Positions 34,058 through 47,300 of a DNA stretch of 64,000 nt are shown here, piece after piece; positions within the stretch are counted from its first letter, which is position 1, and each line of letters begins with the position of its first letter. The position numbers and the translations under genes are program-made. Under the pieces are notes generated by a model. That model had not been told where the DNA came from and did no database searches. It saw nothing but the letters and a program-made list of their open reading frames with translations. This stretch comes from Misgurnus anguillicaudatus. Lineage: Eukaryota; Chordata; Actinopteri; Cypriniformes; Cobitidae. Location: positions 26,308,001 through 26,372,000 of the forward strand of contig NC_073354.2 in assembly GCF_027580225.2 (NCBI RefSeq), written 5' to 3'.

Positions 34058-37000
34058 CTGTGAAGATAATGGCAAAAGATTTTTACATTCTTATACAGGC
34101 AGAATGTAGATAAAAGTAATAAACAACCTAAGAAACCTGTATCAATATTTATTATTTAGAACAAAAAATTCTCCCTTATGATTCCTGATGTACAGTATTT
34201 GTGCATAATGTCGTGCATGAGTAGTTTTCTTTATGTTTATTTCTGGGTTGTGCATGTGTATTGTGTGAATGGAAAGTGCTTTTATTTCGGCTCACTGCAC
34301 AACTGCCGTAGGGATAAACAAGCTGCTGTCCATACACATGCCTGTCATGTCTTTCTCTCCACACACACACACTTTTTATACTTTAAATGGAGAATTACTT
34401 CTGCTCTGAATACGTTCAGTCTGCCTTTACTTTCAGATACATTACTGTCACATATTTAATTCATGTTTCATTCAATTTCATCAAAACAACCCTATTTCTT
34501 TGGGGAGCACCTACAACTAGAGAGTTTCCATTTGTACCTATTGTTTAATAAATAAAAGGGAATATACCAAAATACCAAATTATAAGGGTTAAAACAAGTC
34601 ATACATTTTTTAATGTTTAACAATAAATGTTTTTTACTAAAACATTTCCTAATATAGTGCACTAACAGTAAGGACAGAGACTGCGGAGGTTCTCAATTAT
34701 TAACAGCAGAAATATCATAGTAAGTGATGTTTGCAGTCTGTAAAACTTAAAACAGTTATATTTTTAAAACAGTGGTATTTTATGCATTCTTTATAAACAG
34801 ATCAGCCCTTAAAGGAATATTACATCTTTATAATTTTTTTTTTGATAATTTGCTCACAACCGTGTCATCCAAGTTTATGTCTTCCTTTGTTCAGCCAAGA
34901 AGAAATTCTTTTTTTGGTTGGGGGGTAACATTCCAGGATTTTTACATATAGTGGACTTCTTTAGTGGACCTCGACAATTTACAGTTTCAATGCAGTTTAA
35001 AATTGCAGTTTCAATGCAGCTCCAAAGGGCTCTAAACGATCCCAACCGATGCATAAGGGTCTTATCTGGGTCATTCTTTATTTGTGGTGGCAAGTGGTGT
35101 CACTCTACTTTACAACAGTTGAAATAAACTTTAAAAACCAATAAATGATCAAATATTTCCATGTTTGTATTCTGTTGGATAAACACAATTCGTGCACTGT
35201 TAACAATTTCATTTTTTGTTTTAAAATACATATTTAATTGAGTTTGAGAGATTGCATTTGTAAACAAAATATCCATGTTCCCACCATACCTGAGCAGTGG
35301 TTCTCAAACTGGGGGCTAGGGCCCCCAGGCGGGCTGCGAGATGGTGCCCCAGCTTTATGACATTTTATAAAAATACATTAATTTATCATGAATTCTATCT
35401 AATTCTAACCAACAGCACTACTTTAATATGTTTTGTCTAATTAAAATGTTACGTTTTAAAACAAATTTGTCATACATTTTCTTTGTGGGGGCTGCGAAGG
35501 AATGCACCGTACACAAGGGGGGCCACAAGCTGAAAAAGTTTGAGAACCACTGCCTTAGAGAGGTATCATGGATTGTAACTGCAACAGTATAACATTTTTA
35601 AAAATAAAATTTAAATGGTTGTATTGTGAATATAGATTTTATTTAACATGTACAATTTTATTTTATTTTTACTTTTTTTTTACTTTTATTTATTAAATTG
35701 TTTATTTAAAATAAAAAATGAGTGTCCCCCACATTAATGTCTGTGGTGCTGCAACAATGGATGTCACCCCTTTAAAAAAAGGGGGACATCTATTTGGACT
35801 ACTTCCTTTGTGTAAAGGTCATTGCAGGTGCTGGTTGATCTTGAGGGGTCCACAGTGAGTGCATTCTTTCTTATTCATTCAAGTGAATAGCTAAATTTTA
35901 TTTGTCGCACTTTATTAGTGTCTGTGGTGTTATGTTTATAACTTGTGGATTTAAAATATTTTAATCAAAATTTTAATAAATACATACTTATTAATATTTC
36001 CTTAATGCCCCCTGATCTTGAAATCATCATGATTGCAGCTTCAATTTTAGAAAAGACTGGATTTAGGCTAATATGTGGTGTTACTGTCTTTTTACTTCAA
36101 ATATTGGTAACTCCACAGATATGTGGAGGATGTTTCACATGTTTTTTATTTTAAAATTTTATTAAATTAAAAATGTTATAAAGCATATTAAACTAATTTT
36201 AAATGCATAACAAAAAAAACAAGCATTTTTATAATTTCTGCCTCTCATTTGCCACCCCAATTGAAGAATGACCCATCTAGTAAATCGAGCATCGTTTTTG
36301 CCCAACTTCTCATCTTGCACTAGCCTTGTGATGCACCAGTGTGACCTTACGTATTACGTAATTACGTCAAAAGGTCAAGCATGACGTATGCGAAACTACC
36401 GCTCCAGTTTTTACAAGTGTAGAAAAACCACTCCGAAGCTGTTGTATATAGAATGATATTATTTAATGTCTTTGTGTAAGTTGATTGTTTAAAATGGTCT
36501 GCAGTTGTGCATTTCACATATGTAACGCGTGACCTTTCGACGTGATTACGTAGTATGTAAGTTCGCGCTGGCACGTCACACCCCTTATAAAAATTAACCA
36601 TGGCTTTACTACAGTTAAAAAAAAACATGGTTATTGTAGTAAAACCATGGTTTTGCTAATAGTAATCAATACACAAAAAAACATGTTTACTACACTTTTA
36701 CCACACAAAAAAAACATGGTTAATTTTGTAAGGGACGGCAAAGGTACATATTTCTTTTCTTGGCATAAATGATGATCGCTTCGCTAAATAAGACCCTTAT
36801 GCCTTGGTTGGGATCATTTAGAGCCCTTTGAAGTTGCATTAAAACAATTATGTTGTAAAATGAAGTTGCAATTTTAAACTGAAAACCATTGAGGTCCACT
36901 AAAGTCAACTATATGGAGAAAAATTCTGGAATGTTTTCCTCAAAAAAAAGGAATTTCTTTTCGACTGAAGAAAGAAAGACAAAACATCTTGGATGACAAA

Positions 37001-40000
37001 TTATCAGGATTTTTGTTTTTTTGAAAGTGGAGTAATCCTTTAAAACTTTGAAACCACAGTATGTATATACCTCCTTTAATTTATTGTCTTACCTTCATTG
37101 GGCAGGGAATGTGGTACTCTCTACACCGCTCCTGTACCCAGGTGCTCTCCCAGACTGATCTGTAGCTCTGCTCATATAAATAGCATCCAATCACTGTCAG
37201 TAGAGGCACCAGATACAGCACTGAAAACACGCCAATCCGAATCATGAACTTCACCAGCTTGTCCTGGTTCTCCTTCTCTAAAGGGATCTCCATTCGGACC
37301 CTATTAAGTGCAGCGATGCCGGCTAACAGCAGCACCACGCCTACGACCACATCCAATGCGAGAGGAACCAAGAGGAACCATCGCAGGGCCATAAGATCGT
37401 AAAGCCCAACAAAACAAACGCCACTCATGCTGTCACCCTCGATTTTGTTCATGGCCATGAGGGTGATGGTAAGGGCTCCCGGTACCCCCCAGGCCACGGC
37501 ATGGAAAAGCAAAGCCTTCTTCTCAATAGCTTCGCTTCCCCATTTGGGAACGGCAGCCAGGAACCAGGTGATGGTAAGGATGACCCACCACACGCTACCT
37601 GCCATGGTGAAGAAATAAAGGGTCATGAAGAGCAGTGTGCAGGCTTTGTTATGGGAGCCCTGGGTGATGGTGGAGGCGCGGAATCGACCGGTGCTTGAGG
37701 CATTACACGACACGCGATCCTCCAATAGGAAACCCAGGAAGAAGACCAGGGACACCATCATGTAGCAGACGGCATAGAAGATGATGGGCCGCTCCGGGTA
37801 GCGAAATCGGCCGACGTCGATGAGGAAGGTCAGGAAGGTGAAGAGCGTGGCTGACAGGCAGACGATGGAGACGACCCCAATGAAATAGCGTGCGAAGATG
37901 AGCTCATCCTTCCGGAAGTACATGTTTGGGCAAGGAGGCGAGCAGTCGCGCACACCCATGAATGAGTATCCCAGCTCGGGGTCAATCTTTAGCTCTCGTG
38001 GGCACCAGAAACCGTAGTCCCGTTGAACAGATGAAGGAGATTCTTCTGTACCATCACTGCTGGGAAGAAGATCTATAGCTCGTGGATAAGAATCATCACA
38101 TTCTGGAAACCTTGAAGAAAGGTTAGACAGATTATTATAGCGTTATATAAGAGTCTTTTTATAACCAAGATGACTGAAATGTGGAACTGCACCTGCTACA
38201 CTCCATCTCATCTGGCCAGGTGACTCCAAACATGTCCATGAGTTTGTAGCAATCGCTCTTGGCAAGTTGGCAAAGGCGTCGACATGGCAAGGTCACACGG
38301 CCATATTCGGTGCACACAGGTGCATAAAGGGCGCACAGGAAGGGGCGGATTTCCGTAGAGCACTCCAAATTCACCATAGGATGAAAGGGCTGGAAAAGGA
38401 GGGGTACAGAGAAAAACATATTAAAAATATTGTGGATGCGTTTGATCAAAACTATTTGGTTGTATGGCTATATGCATAGATGCTATTGCTATGGTTTATT
38501 TTGAGGCAATTTGTAAAGTGTGAGGTATTAAATTAATATTAATTTAATTTTCAAGTAAAAGATTTAATTAACAACATTAGAAATACCTGAAGTAGGTCAT
38601 GAGACCTATTAAAAAAATACTTTTAAATAGTGCACAGGGTTTTTTCTATTTTTATTAATATTGGGCATTGCCGTTTTCCTAAGCACCAAGTGATGATTAT
38701 GCAGGTGTACTACTAAATTACTTGTTTATTATTAATAAAATCTAAAAAATTAATTTGATTTGGTCAACAAAAGATATATTATATTTAAGTTATTCTATTA
38801 GTCTTAATGAATTTATTATATTTATTTTATTATTATTAAGAAATTGGTTTAGCACAAAAATGCTGCATTCCTGATGACTTGGATTTGGAAAATTTCCCAT
38901 CTTCACCCTGAAATACATTTAAAAATATTGTATGTAATGTATATTTGCATAATTGTGCAATTTTTTTAGAAAAGCATGCTGGCATATAATTGGCCACCAG
39001 CTGACATAGTATTAAATCTAATAGCTTAGAGAAAACAATTAATCATTTGACATTTTAACTATTTTATTTGCCAGTCATCTTAAAAACATCTCTGCATTAT
39101 TAAAAACTGGTCTTTGCATTTCATTATCAAAATCATATAATGTACATTTGACATCACAGTAATGCATCTCTCTGAGGAGGTTTTTGTTTGGGGTGTGGAG
39201 ACATGCTGTTTATTAGTGAGGTCTCCTTACACCATGTGGTATTCTGGAAGCAGCACCAGCTTTGGGGCCGGACACAAATATGCAAATCCCTGGGGGGAGA
39301 TGGAGAAAGGCTCCACCCAGGACCAGACAGATAGACAATAATGCTATCACCCCTGCGGAGTAAAGGCTTTTGTGGTGGTGGGGTGGGGGTTCTGAGACAC
39401 CACTTGTATCAAATTTTAAAAGGACTAAACTGACTGTCGTACACAGCCCATATAAACTCCTACTTCTTGCATGCATTACTGTAATTCTTTTGAATCAAAA
39501 AAGTACCATTACTTGAATTCATAGCAGAATATATATAGTGTCTGGCTACACCAATTGTTTACTTAATTTAATGGAAATTATTTGAGTTCATACTGGATAC
39601 AATCAGGGGATCTAATGCACTAACATCACTGTATCTTTAGGGACCACAATGGAAATAAGTCTTTGAGTTTTATTGTGTTATCCCTGACTATTTATGTATT
39701 TTAATGTATGACTCAGAGTACTGTTTCATATTTTTTATATTTTAGTGGTCAAATAAACTCAATCAATCAATCAATCTACCCAGCCCTAGAGTTATTGCAG
39801 AAATCATATTTTTTATATGCTGGATGAAAAATGTATACAGATTACAAAGTTATTAGATCACAGCCAGCACCGTTGATACCACCCAAAATGTCTAAAAAGG
39901 ATTAGGATGGATATTACGCCTGTCCATTCTGGCACAAAGCATTTAAATCCAGCATCATTTTCTCACACATAATCCATACAACTGCCAACATGACACACAG

Positions 40001-43000
40001 AAAGAGCACAGGCTTCACCGATCAGACCACTAAAATACTAATAATGTAAATTCCATAAATCATAACTAAATATACAATGATCAAATGACCTTTTAATCCT
40101 TTTAACAGACAATAAGTGCAGCTACATAAAATGACAATGGTGTCTAGCTTGATATGTCAAATACACGTGACTTGTATTGTCAAATTACATGCGCATGGAG
40201 AAATTGGATCTACACGCTTATTGACAATCTATGGTTATTATTACTATGACCGTATTTGATACAAAAGGTCTTAGGAAACCACTGAGCTCAATTGAGTGGA
40301 CATACACTGGCTATTACACAACATGAAAATAAAGCCCATACTGCCAATATGATCTCATCATGGCTGTCAGGGTGCATTACGTGCAATGGAATAATCAGAT
40401 AAACATGAAAAATGTGTGCATCCCACCCATTGGTGCCTTAAGGGAAAACATACACTTCCCTCTTAATGTCCATACCAGTGTCTTTGTGTTTCTCAAGGGC
40501 TTTACTGAATGTTATTTCGGGACACATAAAATTTGCAGAGATGGCAGATATGTGAACGCATGCAGAAAAGACAATGATTGTTACTTCCTGTTTGGGCATA
40601 GAACATTTAAAGTATTTGTATGCCATACGAAGACTGTATATGGTACTGTAAAAAAATAAAAGTTGGTTTTGCGTTAATTCAACTCAAAAATATTAGTTGA
40701 CACCACAATTTTTACAAAAATGTTTAGTTAACTAATATTTTTTTAAGTTGAATTTTAAATATTTCTAAAATAATTAAAGGGACACTCCACTTTTTTTTTT
40801 TTTTGAAAATATGCTTCTTTTCCAGCTCCCCTAGATTTAAACATTTAGCTGATCTTCGTGTCTGGCGTTAGCACTTTTAGCATAGCTTAGCATAATCCAT
40901 TGAATCTGATTAGACCATTAGCATTGCGCTAAAAATAACCAAAGAGTTTCAATATTTTCCTATTTAAAACTTGGCTCTTCTGTAGTTCTAGATCAGCCTA
41001 GAAAATCACAACTTTTAATTTTCCGTCCGTCTTAGTACACGATGTAACTACAGAAAAGTCAAGATTTAAATAGGAACAATATCGAAACACTTTGGTTATT
41101 TTTTAGCGCGATGCTAATGGTCTAATCGGATTCAATGGATTATGCTAAGCTATGCTAAAAGTGGTACCACCAGACCACGAGATCAGCTGAATGGATTCCA
41201 AAACGGTAAAAATCAAATGTTTAACTCTAGGGGAGCTAGAAAATTAGCATATTTACAAAAAAATTGAGTGTCCCTTTAATAGAATGAATAAGATCTTTAT
41301 ATGTATGACAAGTTACATGTGCGTCACATTTTATTTGTACCATTTATCCTGGTGAATTTAATGCACCATAAAAAAAGAAAAGGTGATTTTTGTGGAAATG
41401 GCATTTTTTGTGTCTGAAGTTATGACATTGTGTAACTAACTCAGAAATGCCAAAAGGGCCAATTTTTGGGTTACATCTTTGTCAGTGCACTGACGACCTA
41501 TTGATTCCATCTAATTGCTTAAACTGCATAAAGATAATGGAAAAACAAGGAGGCACACAAGAAGAAATTCTCAGTCACCTAAACTGACCTTTTCAATGCA
41601 TCCATTCACAAGTAAATACGCTTTCTCCCTCCCTTAACCCATAAATCAAGTGTACATATGCCTGTGTGTGCACCCCCACTGCTCATTCACACAAACTCTA
41701 GTTTAGCTCCAAGACTGTCAAGATTCTCAAACACATACCTAAAACCACAACAAGAGTGTTTTTTAATCATTTACAATTTTTGATCTTCCTTCCAAGTTCT
41801 CTTTACCAGCAATCTTAAGGCAAAGTTCATTCAACTACAGTACCATGACAACCAATGATGCATAACTGGCCTGGCCTAAGGGGAGGGGTCTAATGGAGAG
41901 AGGTCAGAGTGCGAGTGACGACCACCTCCTGAGAGAGAAACCCTGCTCTTTTGTTGCAATACAATTGGGATCAGTTTCCCCGGCAACCGCAGTACCTTGC
42001 GTGGGGGAGGAATGGAGGAAAGAGGAGGCAGTGAAAAAGGACAAAGAAGCAGATATGGATGGAAAATAGTGGTCAAATCAGCCAAATTTCAATGATAACT
42101 CTTTAAGTGTTACTTAGTCTTACTACATTCTATTGCATATCTAAAGATGTTAAATAAGCCATATTTATAAGCTTTTTTAGTTAAAATAGTTTAATATATT
42201 TATTCATTACCTTTCAAAATTGTAAAGCAATACACATTTATACCCTGTCATGTGTGCTGTCATGTAATGTGATAGTAAACATGATTAAAGAGCTATTTGT
42301 TAACATCAATATTCCCAATTTGTACTATAAACAAGGCCATTTAACACACACATTATGTAATTAATTGTAGGTATTAAGTGCATATTTCATCAATTCCGTA
42401 TTAGGGTCAGATTAAGATACTTACAATTATTGTTGTGTAATGCAAAAATGTACAGTCTAATAAATCTAGTCCTGTGCTTAAACCTGAAATCATAGCATCT
42501 TAGTTTGATTTGAGTTGCTCGATTGCATCACCGCAGCTGGACGCCCTTGATGACTATGCCATGGTTAAAATAACAAGAGGACAAGGTTATGCATCTTCTA
42601 ATGTTTGACAGATGGGAGAGGAAGTTTGTTAACCAAATGTCAAACTACATCAATCAGTGCACCGGGAATGCAGAAAATCTATGCTTGTCTATCTTCCTAT
42701 TACTGTATCCACAAAACCCAGAATATCATCCCTTTAGGCAACTGCCCCACTTCACAAATGAGGTTAACCAGAGTTCAGAGAAAGATGATGCCACTGTCCT
42801 GCAGTATTTTAAAAACTGATTGTTTTATCTGCCCCCTTTGAAGCCAGACAATACATAGGGGGCAGTTGTAACAATTAAGTAAATACTGTTTTTTTGAGTT
42901 ACTCAAAGGTTTTATAGAAGAGATAATTGTAAGGTAAAAGATCCTTGACTCCTCTACTAACCACTGATGTCAGCTGTGTGCTTAGTAAAGCTGCAAAAGC

Positions 43001-45559
43001 TCATGGATATTTATTGAAATTTTATGTCTATCTTTATTTTTTTATTTTTTTTTGTGTTAGTCGTGCATCCTCCAGTTTGGGCATTAATTTAAAGGAGATT
43101 TGATGGCATTTAACCTCCTAAGACCCAAGCTTTGGTTCGTCTTTTTTTCCAGATTTCTTCCAGCTATTATGGGGTTAGGAAGAACCAATAAATAAAATAA
43201 CCAAATATTTTTCTTTGAACATGAAGTTGTGTAATTGTCCACGTTTGTGTACAACAGGTTCCAGTTACACAGAACTAAGTATTATGGTGCAAACAACAAA
43301 AAATGTGATGTCCATTTATGTGGACACACCGGGATTTAGGAGTTTAAAACTTGTTTTTATTTTACATATAGCTTTATCTGTACAAATCTGCATGTGAATT
43401 GTGACCACTTTGGATAAAATAATGTAAAAGTTGCCATGAAACAGAAGTAGCGATTGTCTTATTTTTTCGAGTGAAAGTGCTTCTAAAATGAAAAAAAAGG
43501 TAGGGTGGGACTTGAATTTGTCCATCGAAAACTCATTAGATCGTTTGAAGTTGGGTCATGTTACTAATTGCTAATAGCTGTGATCTTTTCCTATACCCCG
43601 CCTGTCGTGTATCACGTGTGGTGCTTATGACCAGAGGTAAAGAGAGATAGGGCTGTCACGGTTATGAAATTTGGCTGACGGTTAATTGTCTAATTGTCTT
43701 GTTCATGAAATATTTTCACATATTGTTGAGTAAATATTAATACACATAACACATATTTAAAAGTAAATATTTAATGAATATATCTTTCAAAAACTGAAAA
43801 TTCTTCATAAGAAATAAACACAATAAAGTGCGTGAAAAATAACTAAAAATAAAAATGCAATCAAAATAAACTGACTATACCAGAACAGGCCTTAAATAGT
43901 AGCCAAACATGTCTGTACTGGCTGCAAAAAAAGAAATCCTACAGATCCTTAAGAATAGCATCCTTCACTTCCCTAAATTTGGAATTGCTGTTTTGGAAAT
44001 GTATGTTTGAGTTCATACTGATTATCAAAGTTTTGCAGCATTTCTTTAAATGCCGTTTTTTTCACTGTATTGAAAAAATTGATTGGCTTTGCAATGTATC
44101 TCGTTACACTGTCAGTTAAGGAGTGCCATCTGATAGGTCTCGTTTATACAGGCACTGCAGCTCCCCCTTATGTTTTTTAGAGAGATGTGCAATCATTGCG
44201 GTGACCTGAAATCATCACGATTAGGTCAAACAATCGCGATGAGACGATTATTTAATCATTGTGACAGCCCTAAAGAGAGATCAATTCGAGGAGGGGATTT
44301 GATTTGGGTTTTTGATTAAAAATTATTTATTTTTTAAAATAATGAATAATACAGTTTTTTATTTCAATTTCATTGCAACTTTAAAGGTATAATGTAAGAA
44401 ATATATTTAAATATACATGCGCAAAGATTTAATAATATTTTGTGCAAACATGGGTGTAAAAGTGTCATTACTTAGAGTGTGTTACAGTGGAAAAGTTAAC
44501 ATGACATTTCTGCACAAATATGTAAGAGGAGATTGTTTTTACCTTTATTTTTTTATCTCTTTAATTTCCTTTCTTGTTCTCGGTTATATTCGGAATGGAC
44601 TTGAGTGAATAAGTCGAAAGCTTGTGATTAAAGACAGTAGGATTTAGATTTACGTTTACAGTGCTGTGTGTGTTCAGATATACACTGCCACTGTAACAAG
44701 CTAATGCAGCAGCTCTCAGTGGAATACTGCATCCCAGTAAAGAGGATTAAACATCGGTTAGATTCAATTCAGGCGTTACGGATGCAGATACGAAGATTAT
44801 AGAGCCATCAAAATAAACAACGCACCCAGGCCTCCTTAACTGCTCTTAACAGCAAGCACTGTGATGTTTACTCTAGCATGCTAGTGTATTTCAACATTGT
44901 TATCTGATACTTATTTCATCATGCCACATCACAAAAGGCAACAAAACAATGTTTGAAAAAGCAAGCTGTTTTAGAATAAAGATTTGGCAAAGAGTCCCGC
45001 AGATCAGGCTAGAGATTAATTTCCCTTTAAACGTTTCTGTAAAGTGATCTGAATTGCCTTTCCCACCAGGCACAAAAAATCTGGGTCAGATCTAAAATAA
45101 TGGTGTTGGTCTATACTTTAAGTTTGTTTTGAATGTATTTTAACAGCTATTATTTACATTTCACTCCAGACCATTTATGAAAGAATTCAGAATTTTATAT
45201 AAAAAGAATTTGTATATAATTTGTGTATACAAAACATCCACACACTGATGTATGACTGTGTTGAGGTCATACCACAGCATAATGGTTATAACCTTAGAGT
45301 AATGTAATGTAATCTGATCATGCCATTAAAACAATCAGTCGATGTATGATGCTAGACACTTTACCTCCATTGCGAGAGCAGCAGTTTGTTGGTCATAGTG
45401 ATTTAAAAGGTTGGGCATAAATGTGGTATTGTAGGTGAGGCCCTGGCACATCCGTAATGTGATCGGTTCACAGGTAAACATGCTATGGCTCCCAGTAGCT
45501 TCCATATTGATTGCCATGCATACAGTCAGCATGGAGAACAGGACCCAAATGACAGCCAT
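32930..45559 (-). CDS. fzd3: Frizzled-3, Wnt/planar-polarity receptor (complete CDS)
   Basis: Six coding exons on the - strand: 45559-45365, 38389-38193, 38110-37093, 34057-33909, 33586-33350 and 33182-32930. Together they are 2,049 nt, or 682 residues (human FZD3 is about 666), with GT-AG boundaries and consistent phases. Residues 1 to ~20 form a signal peptide. The cysteine-rich Wnt-binding domain follows, with [10 protein letters not shown], an NTT glycosylation site and [13 protein letters not shown]. Exon 3 carries the rest of the linker and TM1-TM6, including [13 protein letters not shown]7 and the Dishevelled-binding KTxxxW motif (KTCFEW, residues 504-509) are in exon 4. The tail is Ser-rich ([18 protein letters not shown]) and ends [10 protein letters not shown]. 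The start ATG (45557-45559) sits in ACCATGG, a strong context. Introns 1 (7 kb) and 3 (3 kb) contain transposons. Confidence 0.96.
34809..37043. mobile_element. Family 2 TTAA foldback element, expanded by insertions
   Basis: The left TTAAAGGAATATTACATC and the right GGAGTAATCCTTTAA are flanking arms. Both arms and parts of the middle (AGAATGATATTATTTAATGT, GTAACGCGTGACCT) match the 10568-11460 copy. It is over twice as long because of insertions, including the element at 35295-35552. It lies in fzd3 intron 3. Confidence 0.7.
35295..35552. mobile_element. Short MITE with CAGTGGTTCTCAAACT ends
   Basis: CAGTGGTTCTCAAACT at the left and AGTTTGAGAACCACTG at the right are perfect inverted termini 258 bp apart, a pattern common for hAT-type MITEs. 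It is nested in 34809-37043. Confidence 0.88.
37093..38110 (-). CDS. fzd3: fzd3 exon 3 (linker and transmembrane segments 1-6)
   Basis: This 1,018-nt exon encodes the linker with the motif [15 protein letters not shown], then TM1 ([20 protein letters not shown]) and onward to [17 protein letters not shown] and HIPCPMK. Six hydrophobic segments are visible. It is the most conserved part of the gene, with no stop or frameshift. The donor is GTAAGA. Confidence 0.96.
38193..38389 (-). CDS. fzd3: fzd3 exon 2 (remainder of CRD)
   Basis: This 197-nt exon encodes [10 protein letters not shown] through [26 protein letters not shown] and [13 protein letters not shown]. It carries the remaining CRD cysteines in the expected order and ends inside an Arg codon (phase 2) at GTGCAG. 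Confidence 0.95.
40774..41279. mobile_element. TTAA-flanked foldback MITE, family 1 copy 3 (centre deleted)
   Basis: The same terminal arms are present, but the copy is only 506 bp: the central palindrome with the GGCTGCAGGAGGCG block is missing. It lies in fzd3 intron 1. Confidence 0.88.
43648..44272. mobile_element. hAT-type element with 8-bp target duplication
   Basis: TAGGGCTGTCACGGTTATGA at the left and TCATTGTGACAGCCCTA at the right form the inverted ends. They are flanked by identical 8-base duplications, AAGAGAGA, at 43640-43647 and 44273-44280. It is 625 bp with no transposase frame and lies in fzd3 intron 1. Confidence 0.9.
45365..45559 (-). CDS. fzd3: fzd3 coding exon 1 (signal peptide and first part of CRD)
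   Basis: The 65 residues start with a hydrophobic signal sequence, [15 protein letters not shown], and include the first two conserved CRD cysteines. The exon ends in phase 0 at a GTAAAG donor and joins the next exon at [10 protein letters not shown]. 5' UTR continues upstream of 45559; I could not fix its far end or any earlier non-coding exon. Confidence 0.95.
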
Positions 45560-46899
45560 GGTTGGGATTTCACTCCGAAGCTTCCAAGAGAGTGAGTGTT
45601 TATCAGGAAAATCTGAGCTCCTTCATTTCCCCACAAATTATCTGCTGCTTGACATAAGACAGAAATTGGACGGATAGGATGTGTTTTTCCATTTTGCCGT
45701 GCCTTGCTGAATCCTGGTCTTGTCGATGTGTTTCAAGCCATTTTCTGTTTTCTGCTTTGGTTGTCCTGTATGTACAGGCTTTCAATTTGGTTTTGCTGTG
45801 CCGGAAATATCAACGTTTTAATCTGTGGATGAAAAGTGTAAAATATCAGATGTCAAATTAACAGACTAGCATTACTTATTCATGAATGTTGTGACAGCGT
45901 TTACAAACATGAAACATTTTCAGGTTTTCCAAGGCATGGTAAATATTGAACAATACGTGATCAAAGGCCCTGTCACATTACTGTGGCAGCAAATAAAGAT
46001 GCTTTAAGTGTATTATCTTAAAGACCAAAATCACATTTGGTGGAAAAACTGTCACCTTGGAAACAATAACATGACATACAGGACATGAGATTAAACCATA
46101 AACTTAAATTTTTATTTGAATAAAAAATTATTCAAATATAATTGGGGGTTCGACTCCTAGAGAACACAAATACCGATGACAACTACATGTGAATGCACTA
46201 AAAGTCTATAGGCGTCTTCCAAATAGCCACATAAACGTATCAAAAATAATTATATAATTTTTTCCATGCAAACCTTACGTGCGAAATACATTTCACTTCC
46301 AATATTAGAAAAATATATATTGATTTTCCACAAACAAACCATATCTTTTAAAAGAGTCTATCTCTCAGTCAGATAAAGTCAGATAAAACGGCGACTTTGT
46401 TACCGTTTTGCATTCGATAGTCACAGATTTTGGTGTTACATGTATAACAAGTATTTTTGCAACTTTAAATGGTTTGTGCTAAAAAAATATGATTTTAAAA
46501 TCATTTTTTACTACGCGCGTTCATCAAAATACAGCAAAAAATGTAACGCCTAAGTAAGTAACAGATGGGATCTCCATCGTCGAAACCGCGTCGGCGCTGC
46601 GTTTCAATGAAACTACGTTAGCTACCTTCAAAATAGGTGTTTGACGTACTCATAGGTGAACTACAATTTTACCATTCTGTCTCTAAACATAACCCTATGC
46701 AAACATAAAAAAATACAAATTTGTAAAAGTCAAAGAATCATTCTTACCTCTCTAGTAGAGATAACTCACATGTGGGACCTCCCTCACTCTTCTCATTTAA
46801 CAATAAGATCCCTGTGTGATCCTTGTGCAGGTTTCTACTGGGGGCGCGCATTTGACGATGACGCGCAAACGATTATTGTTTTCTAACCATTGTATACAA

Positions 46900-47300
46900 A
46901 AGCACATTAGAAAAACTAAAGGTCACGAGCGTGAAATAAACACATCGGATGCAAGCGTCGTGTGTATGGAAATAGCTTAGATTTATCCTCTGATATCATC
47001 ATTCCAATGGCTCGGGGCCGTTTGGATCAAGGAGCGTCTTCGCGCACAATCATGAGATGAAGCTGGAGGTGCTGAAAGCTGATTGGTGGTTGCTCGGATC
47101 AAAGGGCGGGTGTGTTTGGAAAGGGGCGGGACAGAGGAAAAGAAACGTGATTGCTATGGCGACTGGTAAACTGTGTTGTGCAGGAAGACCAAAGCCATCA
47201 ATAACGCATCGATAAACCAAGAAACAAGAGATATTTCCTGGTCTTGTGATGATTATGTTGGTGTGACCCAGATGCATAAGGTAGGTCTGGTGTTTCGTTT
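46900..47300. promoter_or_regulatory. Divergent promoter region between fzd3 and fbxo16
   Basis: This is the upstream side of both genes. It holds two GGGCGGG GC boxes (47104-47110 and 47124-47130), several CpGs and an RFX X-box-like sequence, ATTGCTATGGCGAC (47150-47163). A GTAGGT donor after AAG at 47281 could end a non-coding first exon of fbxo16. Transcription start sites cannot be placed by eye. The fzd3 start codon is 1.4 kb away, so its own promoter may lie closer, within 45600-46900. Confidence 0.4.

Larger units (their letters stand above)
38390..45364 (-). other. fzd3 intron 1 (7 kb)
   Basis: It contains the transposons at 40774-41279 and 43648-44272, and a compact GC-richer segment (39205-39475) with an ATGCAAAT octamer (39280-39287) and ACAATAATG (39336-39344) that could be regulatory. 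A (TCAA)n run lies near 39758-39775. No coding exon is seen. Confidence 0.5.

Noticed and set aside
42589..42841. Two overlapping + strand frames of 76-78 residues
   Set aside because: Two frames of the same fzd3 intron; no splice context or domain.
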